Shown here: positions 45,870-56,600 of the stretch, one piece after another
Numbering within the stretch: position 1 is the stretch's first letter
How the letters are laid out: every line of letters starts with the position of its first letter
Assembly (NCBI GenBank): GCA_021234155.1
Contig: JAJEKV010000374.1
Coordinates: forward strand, 188,001 to 252,000
DNA: 64,000 bases
Source: Isoetes taiwanensis
Taxonomy: Eukaryota > Streptophyta > Lycopodiopsida > Isoetales > Isoetaceae
Reading direction: 5' to 3'
Position numbers and translations under genes: made by a program
Notes under the pieces: model-generated
The model's input: only the letters and a program-made list of their open reading frames with translations
The model's database searches: none
What the model was told of the DNA's origin: nothing

Positions 45870-48800
45870 ATCAATATCCACGGCTACACGGGCTTGCGCC
45901 CTTCTTAAGTGCACATGCGCGATAGTAGTACCTGAACTGTGAGAAAGCATCATATTCCACCCCCGGACGCCGAGAACATGTCCGTGAGATGGTTGATGAG
46001 CTTTTGTGGTTTCGGTAGTGATTCACAATCCCCGCCTTTGTGCGCTTGGGTCCCGCGAACTTCTCAGAATAATCGCTGGAAACTCAAGGACGCTTTGAGA
46101 AGTTTTGACAAAGGCAAAGGTTGAAGTGTTCCATGGTCCTCTTCCCATCAAAACTCCAATAAGCTACATGAAGGTACTTACCTTGCTAAGCAACCTTGGT
46201 CCTCCACCATGGTAGTTGATGTTCGCTTTGTACCTAGTAAAACATTTAAAGTGATGTTTACTTAGCAAAACAAGAACACACTTCAAAACCGAAGTAGTGA
46301 AATACTATTCCGAATACACTACGTGAATCAAAGAGAAAAGTAATCAGATTCTCGAATAAGACTTACCGCATAAGGTTTTCATATATCCCCGCCTCGAACC
46401 TGGAGAGAACCAAAGTGGTTTTGAAAGCTGATTCTACCAAGCCGCATCGCATGCTCGAATGGAGTAACTAAACGCCAATGTTTAGCCGCTAGACCGCTTG
46501 ATTCCATCAATAAAAGCATTAAACTCTGAAAATTTGAAGGGCTGGTGGTCACATCCGGCCGCCTTTAAGCTTAAACCCGTAGGGAAGATCAAATAATAAC
46601 CAAAGTGAAGTCCCGCGGCTTAACCGTTCGACTAGGTTCGCGGCAATCACCATGAATGATTGAATATAAATTGTTTTGATCAAACATGTCAATCTCTCGT
46701 AATCGGATGGTTCTAACTCAACAGCTTCTTCTTTTTTCGCCTAACGACCTCTTCCCGCGTCGTTTTAACCAAATGCATGAAGCCCTCGGGAAGGTCTTTG
46801 TTTTTTTTTGCTCGAGAAAAACATGACAACAACCGTAGAAGGAGATCGTGGTGTGCAAAGCTACAGTAATGTTGAGAGTACTTACCCAGCCTCAAAATTT
46901 GGTGCATATTGCACAATTCTCGCCGCCGGCGGCTGGTGGTAGAGTTCCTTGCACCTTTCCCATGTCTCTACGCTTATCGCTCCATCAAACATGTTTGACA
47001 TGTTATGACGCTCTTTTGGCTGCAAGACGTTAAGGAAACAATGAGTAAAAAAGTAAGAAACAAGGCAAAGAAGAAGAAAACAAATAAAAGTCAAGCTAAA
47101 TGTATTCTCGAATACAAACCGTTAACCGGTGATGTTACCTCGAACAATGCATTGTGTATTCCGAATACACATTGCTTTCCGAAGAAAGCAATGTGTATTC
47201 GAATACACAATACTTTTTAGAAGAGGACATGTGTATTCCGTGAATACACATGGCTTCCTACATGGGCAATGTGTATTCGAATACACATTGCTTGTCTCTA
47301 GAACAAAGATTGTGTATTCGAAAAAACACAAAGGCTCAAGTGAAGAAAGGTATGTGTATTTCGAATACACTATCTACCACGATGTTTTTGGGACTCTAAC
47401 GTCTAAAGAGTAAAGTTTGTGGCAGAGATCTTACTTGTGCAATTCCTTTGACATTTCTTCTAGGCTAAACTCCTTGTCAACAACTTTTTGGAGAAGCCTT
47501 TCCAAAATCTCGCGGGTCGGAGAAGCCCCGTGATTTCCTCCGTGACGGTAATGGTCATTTCTTTTTGGGCACGCCCGGTTTTTTTTCTTGGCTGCCCTTG
47601 CCCTTGCTCTTTAACTCCCTCGCTCAACATTGTGAATATCCGTCCCGGAGTTCCCAAAACTGTTCAAGCAGATTTCACGCCAAATAGTTGGTTTGCTATT
47701 CGAATACATTTTGTGCTTACCTTGCCATCTCTAAAAGCTAACCGAAACAGTTGTTGTCGGGGAATAAGAGATCGCCTTTTGTTGGCCTCGGCCATATTTC
47801 GTGCAAAGATTCAATGGCACACGCCTCTTTAAGCTCCAAGGAAAATGCCTGGCTTTTTCAGTCCTCACCGTATTTTTCCTTGAAAATTAATTTACCCCTG
47901 CATAAACCGGATCTTGTCGACAAAGCTCATCTTTAGTTTGTACTTTGTCGCGATTGTGGGTGTTGGCAACGATTTTTGCTTCTTCATCTCAGAAGACCCA
48001 CAGAGACGCCAAGCAGAGGGACTGAGAGGTACCTCGGGTTCTTCTTTTCTTTGTAAAGTTGCCTTCTTGCCTTGAAGCTATGATTCCCTCCCAAGACGAG
48101 TGAGTGTAGGTGTCAAGATTTTCTCCGGCCATACCGGGGTTGTGTAACGGGTCCCCACAACAAGGACAACTATTGGGGCCACATGAGCATTTGATTGCTC
48201 CTTATTCTCGCCTTTCGTGTTCCTCAAGTGATCGACATAAATTTTTAACCCAAGTGGCCTTTCACCGCCTTCATTTTTGGAGGAAGCTTCATTGAAGTGG
48301 ACGGGCAAATAATGACACCTTGCACAAACTTGTGTGATTAATCTCTTCCATTTTTTTTCAGATGTTTTATCAACTTTTTTTCTTTAATAGCAACACCGGT
48401 GCTTTTACCCTTTCCCTTCTTCTTCTTAGGTTCCTCGGGGACTTCTATGATTTCAAGTCCTTTGTGTTTCCTCTTCTTTGGTTCTTTTTAGCGCCTATGG
48501 TCTCTCTTGGCGCTTAAGTTTCTTTGGTCACGCTAGGGGTTCTTTCCTCCTCTTCTTCCTCAAAACCTTTATCCGATGACCTCCCCAAGAACTAGCGTAA
48601 CTAGGGAGAAGGTGGTGATTGCGATCTTTCTCCATCCGATTGCTCGGACTCACGGACAGAAAGTCCTCGCCAGGCTTGGAAAAACCCGCTTAATTAATGA
48701 ACACAGCTTCGTTTTAGCCGGTAGTGTGAAAAAATTTGTACAAAGGCGGTGGTTGCACACCGACAATTTTAAAGAATGCAAGGTCCACAACAATGAAGCC

Positions 48801-49110
48801 TTGGGAGGTCTTGAAGGATAGCCTCCCCGCTTGACCTCCTTGTCCCAACCTGGGAGACATCTTTTTTTATTGTCCCAAGGTTAACAAACATGGAGTCGGG
48901 CGCATCTTTTGTTACCAAGACTTTTTACAGACGCATAAAAACGCCGGTGTGTCTGTATTTTCCATCCGCCTGGTTACTAACCACCGCGTTTGAAAGTTTT
49001 CAGAATAGCGTGTTCGTCCGCGGTCGTCGGCGGTTTTTTGTGGGTGTGGACGCTTTAGGCTTATGAGAGATTTCTTTGATGCCCTCTTGCTTCCTTCTTC
49101 CCCCCAATCT
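45870..49110 (-). pseudogene. ParB/Srx-like plus DNA methyltransferase-like protein, element B copy
   Basis: On the minus strand the fragments run parallel to element A. A basic start, KKPKASTPTKNRR, lies near 49060 (KKPKGEKPSR in A). HFNEASSKN...LKIYVDHLR (about 48300) aligns with the segment before the ParB part. EEAKIVANTHN and MSFVDKIRFM (about 47900-47990) match EAKLLAMSHN and MSLSDKIKFM of A. DLPEGFMHLVKTTREE (about 46780) matches VPPGFLTLVKQAKDE. YSIIHGDCRE (about 46640) leads into DLPYGFKL (about 46567-46590, motif IV). Motif I follows at about 45876-45952 as DAFS, then, after a shift, SGTTIA and VAVDIDKDL. Here the GTT of motif I survives, which element A has lost. Heavily frameshifted. 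Confidence 0.65.
47140..47375. repeat. Palindrome cluster of element B, intron copy
   Basis: Six copies based on GTGTATTCGAATACAC; exact at 47193-47208 and 47271-47286. Others have one to three bases inserted at the centre (TTCCGAA, TTCCGTGAA). Spacing is about 35-45 bp. The cluster lies between coding fragments of the ParB/methylase-type gene, probably in an intron. Confidence 0.9.
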
Positions 49111-49354
49111 AAAACGCTTAAAACAACCATGTTAAGACGTAAATGCAAAAGAAATTTGTATTCCGAATAACATTTGCTAATCTTATGTCCTAAAGGCCGT
49201 AAAAAGACAAGAAAACAAGCTAAATGTTGTCGGCCCAAGTCAATTTCGTACCTAAATTAGACTTAATCAGAGTAATTTTTAACATAAAATGTTGTCCGCT
49301 GTAAACTAAAAAGTGTGTGATTTTAGTAAAAAGCAAGCCGCTTCAAAACTACAA

Positions 49355-49640
49355 GCAAAATGTATTCCGTAATACACTTTGCCCATCAGCGAGCAAAGTG
49401 TATTCGAATACACTTTGCTCATCGGGAAGTGCAAAGTGTATTCGAATACACTTTTGCCTATCGGGAGACGAGCAAAGTGTATTCCCGACAGAATACACTT
49501 TGCCCTTCAGCGTGACGAGTAAAAATGTATTCCGAATACACTTTACTCTTTCACTGGAATAAAGTGTATTCCCGAATACACTTTGCACTTCGCCAAGGAG
49601 TTAAAGTGTATTCCGAATACACTTTGCTCTTCGGCCCGAT
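49355..49640. repeat. Palindrome cluster of element B, near the divergent promoters
   Basis: At least seven copies, two of them inside perfect 22-bp palindromes (49395-49416 and 49433-49454) with core GTGTATTCGAATACAC and AAA/TTT arms. The spacers share GCAAAGTG and CGG-type words. Two weaker relatives follow at about 49915 and 49988. The cluster sits just upstream of the ParB/methylase gene start and within the 0.9-kb space between the two divergent genes. Confidence 0.9.
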
Positions 49641-50056
49641 GGGGCAAAGTATATTTGGCCATTTAAACAAATCGTAAAACCAAAGAAAGACGCACTATGT
49701 AATTTTACATGCTTACCCGCCCATTGTTTTCGCCTTATGTGAATCTAATACAAAGAAATATAAATTAATCTGAAGGCGCTTTGGGCTGGCGACTAAATCT
49801 CTCGAAAGCGGAATACGCGAATCGAGGCCGGGAATTTTCCTTTTAAAGGTAGGCAATTGTCGGGTTGTGTTTTTCTATGTGATGCGGAATACGCCTTGTC
49901 CAAACACTCGATAAGTGTATTCTCGAATAGCATTCTTGCACACACAAAGAAATGCCGCGACACGTATCACTATTCCGCAACAGCATTTGTATTCTCGAAT
50001 AGCATTAGTCCAATCGACTTGTGAGTTAGTAACAAGCCCACAATTTTTGCGCTTGT

Positions 50057-53000
50057 TTGAAATGGTTAACCGCTTCGCGGAACAAACTTCCACCACCATT
50101 TGTTTGCCCAAGTACCTCTACTTCGGATGGAACACAAGCGGAGATGCTTCTTCAACACCTACCTCGACAAGGTCTTTTTGTTACTTCTAGAAGAAACTCC
50201 GAGTCCAAGAATTCAGTAGATCCACCACCTTTCCAACCCTCTCCAAGTCCAATAGAAACCGCTGCCACCACCTTTCCAACCCTCACCATTGCACGTAGCA
50301 ATCTTCCACCACCATTTGTTCCATCCCCCGACACTACAATGGCTCGACCTCAAGAAATTTTTCGAACGCACTACCTCCGCCGCTTGTTGTTTCTCCATCT
50401 TCACTTACACATGCCAGAATAATACAGCCGACGTTCAAGATCACAGATTCTCCATCGCTTTCTCCCACCACGATTTCACTACAAATGAAGACGCACCCTG
50501 CGCAAAGATTCTACTCCTCTTCACACAAACGGTGACACATGGGTTTGCGTAATTTCACCGCTATAAGAGAGATGTTCGATCGAACTCCCCTCGTGGAAGA
50601 CGCTTACAACAACTTTCGCGGGCACATCATATGCTGGCCCATCTCCTTCATTCAACACCGCACCTCCGCCTTTTCCTGCATAAAGCCGCGGGTTTGTTCT
50701 CCTCTACAAGCACACCACTAAGGGCAGAGAGGAGGTCACCCCAGAGTAGAACTCTTCGTAAGATGAAGACACCAACGGCGCAACGAGATTACATGTTCTT
50801 CTAGCCACCACCAAAAAATTTAAGGTGGATTATGGTGTGAGAGCATGCTCCTCGTAAGAAGAAGAAACCTTATGGGAGGAGCATAAAATGAGAAGACTTT
50901 TAAGAAGTAAATGCTGCTCATTGGGTTGCATCAACAAATTTAACATGTCTAAATTACGAGCAATTAGAGACAACCACAGCTCAATGACATTGGCTGACCA
51001 GTAATGCCTACTTGGCCTATCATGTAAGGCCAGACCGCGAACACCTTCTTGCACTACATTAACCGCCAAGAAGTTTGCCAGAAATGCTTTATGGTTGTCC
51101 ACCGCTTAGGGACTACCGTAATCGTCTAGAATACACAAAAGATCGGACAAAAATCCAAAGAATTGATGATCATTGTGGACCAAGAAGAGTTGTAACCATG
51201 CATGCCCCTTTGCCGTGGTCATGGATGGAGAAATATTTTAGAGAAACATGTGAGAAGTCGCCTAACAAGAACAACATGTATCATTTAACCGGATAACATC
51301 ACCAAAAGATGTTTTAATGAGTACAAAGAGACTTGCACTCAACTTCAAGACATCTCTTACTCACACTTCACCGATTGTGGAAAAGTGAATTCGGTTTAGT
51401 GAAAATTCGAGGAGACACGTACGTCCGCTTGCTCAAGGTGCGTAATAAAAAGTCAAAGAGAAACCGCAAAGACGTAAGTCGAAAGTTAAGTAAGCTCATG
51501 TTCTTCAAACTCTCACTTGTTTTAAAAAAAAATGCTTTGACCTTATTTCTTTCTACGATATTGTGCAACGTAACCTTGCTGCACATCGTGGAACAACAAG
51601 CGCCAGAGAGAAGAAAGCTTGCCAAACACGTAAAAAGCTCTTGAACGTCCCGCCGCAATATATGTTTGTTGTGATTGATGGAATGGACCAAAAAACTATT
51701 CTACCACATTTTTTTGAACATTCCTAAAGATGTGCTGAGGAATGTTTTGTTAAGGTCCACCTTGTAGGAGCTATGGTCTTCAAAGGAAGTCTAAAGTGCA
51801 AAGTATTTTTGACATATCCAAACTTGCATGGTGACCGAACCTCACAATTACAATTTTAACCAGTCCCTGTGGCGCAGCAAGAGCAATTACCACCGCTTTT
51901 TTACCTCGCAACTTGACAATACTACAAGGGAGAACAAGAATCAAACACTCTTTGCATACTTGTGCTATGTTAGTGGAGCTAGGGATCTTTAGAAAAGTGA
52001 AGCTCGGTTTTTTACTTGTAGGCCACACTCATGATCGCATTGACCGATGTTCAGCAGATTTTCACGGCGCCTTTAGAAGGAAGAAGGCTTTCTCCCTTCC
52101 TACATTAGTTCAATTATTGAAGATTCTTACACTCCCACTCCAAAGGATCGATCTTCTTAAAGAGACCGCTGATTTCGTGAGAGTTTGTTTCTCTCAACGC
52201 TCGCATTGAGAACAAGAAGAAGTTGGAATGATCTCACCTTTCAACATCACATCAAGTTCTACTTGAAGGATGGCCGCAGTTTCTTACAGGAAAAAGTATA
52301 CCACAACCAAGGACCTGGAGTCCACAAGAGGGATTACGCTTCCTTAAATATATTCCAGGACACTTCCTTCATAGAACGTGTCAACAACTTCCTCTTTAAA
52401 ATCCTAAGGAGTCCAAGGTAAGAAAAAGTACCTCAGAAGTCATCCTTAAAAGCCATTGAAAATGGAATTTCCTCGAAGTTTTAAGTACTTTTAGAAGAAG
52501 ATCCGGATGTGGTGGAGTAATTTCTTTTCTAACGTAAAATTGTTGTGAAAAATATAGCTCTAAGACAGCTTGTAAGAACCATTTCGATGGCCTAACACCT
52601 TCCATCAACCCCAAAGACTACAAGCAGTGTCCAAGCAAAGGCTACATTAGCACCGCATTAGAAGAAGATGAGGATCGAAGTCATGTACCCCGACCAAGAC
52701 GCAGGAATGAACCTCAAGGTAATATCACGTAAATTTGCAAGGGTATGCTAATTGCTCTTCCAACTGAGGAGGATGACAAAGGTCCACCTTCTCGATAGCA
52801 AAAGTGCTTGATTAATCGCCAAGGAGGAAGGCTTAGTCACTAAACTCAAGATTCATTGGCTTGCAACACCATAAAAAATGCTTTTGAAGGTAGATATGAG
52901 TTAGAAATGAGAAGCCAAGGAAAAGGAAGAAAGTCCAAGAAGGTGGGTTGTAGGGATGAGTTGATCCCTTAATGACGTGACTATATTGTGCTATGATTTT

Positions 53001-53310
53001 AAATTGAAATCACAATCGCTCACGCCGTGAGGACTATCAATTTGCTTAAAAAGCTTGTAATTACATTTAAGAAGAGGATGAAGAAGGTGGTGGCAATGCT
53101 ACACCATCTCGTTGATAGTGATGAGGAAGATAACTCAAGCACTTCCTCTAGTGACAAGGAAAAAGTGAAGGTGATGAGGATGGTATAAATGAACATGATG
53201 ACGCCTTGGATCCCTCCTTCTTCATCACTCCTCACACTTTTGCACATAACCGAAGTCTTAGAAAAAAAATCAGAATTTTGTTGTGAATATGAAGATTGTA
53301 TCTTCAAATT
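50057..53310 (+). pseudogene. DUF7869-type transposon protein, element B copy
   Basis: The N-terminal part (50057-50422) is Pro/Ser-rich (LPPPFVPSPDTT), as in element A. FGLVKIRGDTYVR (about 51390) precedes a basic stretch. The core follows: FVVIDGMDQ (51664-51690), LPHFF, VKVHLVGAMVFKG (about 51750), YPNLHGDR (51815), CAMLVELGIFRK (about 51950) and GFLLVGHTHDRID (52004-52045). The GHTHD-ID box is the family hallmark and probably a metal- or nucleotide-binding site; that is inference. The C-terminal module (about 52745-53010) has MLIALPTEEDD, KIHWLAT and GRYE, and the acidic tail has DSDEEDNSSTSSSS (about 53116). Each block aligns with element A. Frameshifts and stops are frequent. Confidence 0.7.
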
Positions 53311-53549
53311 TTGAGAATACTACGCTTCGATTACTGGGACTAACTTCAATTTTTGTTAAATATTTTATCCTCCTGAAATTAGGGTTTCTCAATGAAAAAT
53401 ATACTTCAAGAACATTCTATTTGCTAAGAAAAATGACACTTTCAAACAAATAATTTTTCGTTGTAACAAAAAAATTAGTCACTTTTGGGGGTCAAAATAG
53501 AATTTCATGCATCTTTTTTTTTAACCTCGCTTTTACCCCTTTTTAAAAA

Positions 53550-53576
53550 AAAGGGAATCTTTAAGGAATATTCCTT
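53550..53576 (-). repeat. Element B right inverted repeat and palindrome
   Basis: AAAGGGAATCTTT is the reverse complement of 45248-45260. AAGGAATATTCCTT follows as a perfect palindrome. Confidence 0.6.
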
Positions 53577-55935
53577 TCGCCTCAAGTTTCAATGATTTGC
53601 TCCCCGCTTAATACGCAACTTTGTTAAGGGGCTTATTGCTGGTGTAGTGCTCAAGTTGAAGTTATTATTTGCCTTGCACTGCGGATCGCCAAATTAGTTC
53701 GAAATAATAAGCTTCAACATCCCGAAGCTATCAAGGTTCTGCCGAAATTCACTAACTAGACCATATTCTTGATCTCGTGGGCATAGATCGGTCAAAAGAT
53801 TATAATCATGTCTTACATGTACTTCTTCTCGAATACGATGCCCGCTTTAATTCCCATTTCCGAGATTACTTTATAGACCAACATTTATGAAATGGGCTCA
53901 ATTTGCAATCCTTTGTGATGCATGCTGAAAAAGTTGAATCCATCCAAAACATGTAATGCATCGACAGAGTTTATTGTGAAAGGTCCCCTTCGCCTTCATT
54001 TGCATGCATGCATGCCGAAGACTCACGAAAAGCCGCCGGACTCCTAAGACCCATTGAAAGATCGGGCCGCGGACGTAAATTTATGTAAAATTGTCTCCTG
54101 CGGTTATTTAATAAGGTAGCTTCATTTCGCAAAACAGAGTATCTCCTATGCAATGGCTCGGATTTTTCCACCAAAGGCCGATTCGTTTAACATTTCGCGT
54201 GGCCCACTCAACGCGATCCACATTTGTGGTTATAACGTAGGGTGCCTAGACATGGTGAACTTAAGGATTTGGGCTCAATTTGCAGCAAAGATCATTAAGC
54301 TTCGGTAGGTGAATAGATCTAACATGTTCTCTAGATGCTAAGCAATCACCGGACCGGCAGAAAGAACAAATCAAAGCCGCAAGATCCCCAAGAAAATTGA
54401 GCCGAAAAAGAAGTCATTATTTTACCTTGATGGTGAATTCTCTCAAACATGGTGCAAATGGAGATGTGCCATACTACAAGAATGGTGCCGATGCATTTCC
54501 TAATGGAGTGATGTGCACATCAATTCGGGCTACACCGCATGTCCGACAATGGAGAAGATCCGTGCTTTGATGGACATACTACAAAGGGTACGATGGAGAT
54601 AGTAATTGCACTAGAAAAATGGTGAGTGCATCTCTCATGGATGGTGCAGTGGGGTGAACTGAATGGTACACTTATTAACTATTGTGAACTACACAATAAT
54701 AATTCAAAAACAACAAAAACAAAAAAGACAAAGAGAAAACATTGATCGGGTTACATATTACAAGTAAATTCAATGAAGCAAGATATAAACGTAAAAGAAA
54801 GCAATGTTAACAAAAATTATATTTCCATTGATCGTAACATATTACAACCTCTCGATTATATGCTCAACCTCTAATAAACAAAGCTAACCTCCGATTATAT
54901 GGAGCCACCGCCAGCTTAGAAACTAAGAACAAACAAGGCTTAGCAACAAATACAAAAAAGTTATGGTTTCCACACTCAAATTCCCATTCTCTTGAGAAGG
55001 ACATTTGTTTTGAGACCAGATAACTCATCTAATCCCTTCAATTTTCTACCATGGCGAATCGGATTCACTCGCCGCTTCGCTTTGCACTCGCCATGATAAG
55101 CATCCGTTCTCATCCATAAATCCCTAGCGAGATGGCATTCCTCACGAGCACTTGTGTTTTCCTCCTCCACATTTCAAAGATCATGTGGAAGTATGGCATT
55201 TGTAGATGGATAAATCTTTTTTTCTTTCTCGCAATTCATCCCAAGAACAAATATGAGTTTCTTCCAATGAACATGGTAATGCGATGGATCGCCAATTAAT
55301 CGTGGAATTGATCGCCCCGCATGTCAACATCTTCAGGTGTGGTTCGTGGTTGGATCTGCCCCGGCATATTTCATTCCAATTGTTTCCCTCCACCCCTGTG
55401 CCCACATCATCCAATTGATTTTGTTTATCCAAAAACCGAATGTTCAAATTGAATTGCTACTTCTAGATTTGCTCTTTCACTAACCTCGTATCGTTTTTTC
55501 CTATTGTTTGCATGCCCATCATTTTCCAAAGTTCATATCCAATATTACCTTGTATCGATGGTCAACGTTCTTCATCCTCCCGCAAATAAGAGAGAATTCT
55601 CTCCAAATTGTTCAATCAATTCGCTCCCACTTTCTTCACTTGACAAATCCTCATACTCCATCATTCTTCTAGTTGGCCTTCTTCTTCTTTTTGGCCCGTG
55701 ATCTCCCCTTAGCACAAACTTCCATATCCATTGCCGCCCCTCTCCGATGCTGCCAATCTTTTTTTCTTCCCCGCTCTTCTATTCTCCTCTCTTCTTATTT
55801 TTTTCCCTCGGCCTTCCCTTCTTCTCTTGCAACTTTTTTTCTTCTCTTTGATCTTCCTCACGCTTCATTTGCTCAAGCTCCTCATATTTTCTTTGGTGTT
55901 CAACTCTCATCGAATGACACCATCATGTCGCATGT
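53577..55935. other. Unrecognised sequence between element B and the next element
   Basis: Short plus-strand frames at 53.6-54.6 kb include DHILDLVGIDRSKDYN and LLLEYDARFNSHFRDYF. Minus-strand frames at 54976-55447 and a Lys/Glu-rich stretch at about 55670-55900 look coding-like, but I recognise no family. They may be remains of another transposon. CATCCACAT/ATGGTGC-type short repeats lie at 54430-54660. Confidence 0.3.
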
Positions 55936-55974
55936 CACAACAAAAAAGGGTCATTTAGCGACGCTTAATAGCGA

Positions 55975-56420
55975 CGCACGTCAGCGCTGACGTCGAACGG
56001 CAACGCCGCCGCAGACGCCGTTAGGCATTATCGCCGTGATAGCGACGCGGCGCCGTGACATGCGACGTTGGCGCCGCCAAGCAGACGCCGCTAGACGCGA
56101 TTGCATGCAGACGCCGCCAAGCAGACGCCGTGATGGCACGCGTGACACGGAAATATACACGCGGAATATACACGCGGAATATACACGGAACATCACCAAA
56201 ATCCACGGAAAGTTACCGCCAGGTATACGCCGCATACGCGACACGCGGAACGTACACGGAATATACATGTGGAATATACACGGGAAAATAATCGGAATAT
56301 ACACGTGTAAAAGCCACGGCATACGCCGACGCGACGCGACACGCGGAATATACACGCGGAATATTCAAAAAACCCACAGGTAGAAAAAGCCACGCGGGCA
56401 AAAAGCCACGTGGATACGCC
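55975..56420. repeat. GC-rich subterminal repeat block
   Basis: Repeated GACGCCG words (55975-56130) are followed by about ten copies of ACACGCGGAATAT or close variants (56150-56360). GCCACG words end the block. The CpG density is far above the surroundings. Long frames on both strands here are by-products of the repeat. Confidence 0.85.
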
Positions 56421-56600
56421 GCATGCGACGGTAGAAAAAATAAAAAAATAAAAAATAAAAAATATTTATATAAAAATATATTTATATTTATATAAAAATA
56501 TTCATATCATTTTTAAATAGTCACAAAATTATTTTTATATTTATATTTTTAAATAATCACAAAAGTGAATTGTATTTATATTTTTAAATAATCACAAAAG
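56421..56600. repeat. AT-rich tandem repeat
   Basis: TATTTATAT/AAAAATA words and three copies of TTTTTAAATA(A/G)TCACAAAA directly after the GC-rich block. Confidence 0.8.

Larger units (their letters stand above)
45221..53576. mobile_element. Element B: relative of element A in opposite orientation
   Basis: The left end is a hairpin (ACGGGAGTG, loop TTGCAT, CACTCCCGT; 45221-45244) followed by AAAGATTCCCTTT (45248-45260). The right end has the reverse complement AAAGGGAATCTTT (53550-53562) followed by a perfect 14-bp palindrome AAGGAATATTCCTT (53563-53576). The gene order is that of element A, reversed: ParB/methylase-type gene leftwards (45.87-49.1 kb) and DUF7869-type gene rightwards (50.05-53.3 kb). 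Palindromes around GTGTATTCGAATACAC replace those of element A. No target-site duplication identified, so the borders are approximate. Confidence 0.6.

Noticed and set aside
47140-47375. Repeated short palindromes looked at first like a CRISPR array
   Set aside because: The repeats are themselves palindromic with spacers of uneven length and related sequence. No cas genes are present and the setting is plant introns.
55981-56401. Overlapping frames on both strands in the GC-rich block
   Set aside because: By-products of ACACGCGGAATAT and GACGCCG tandem repeats that lack stops in several frames.
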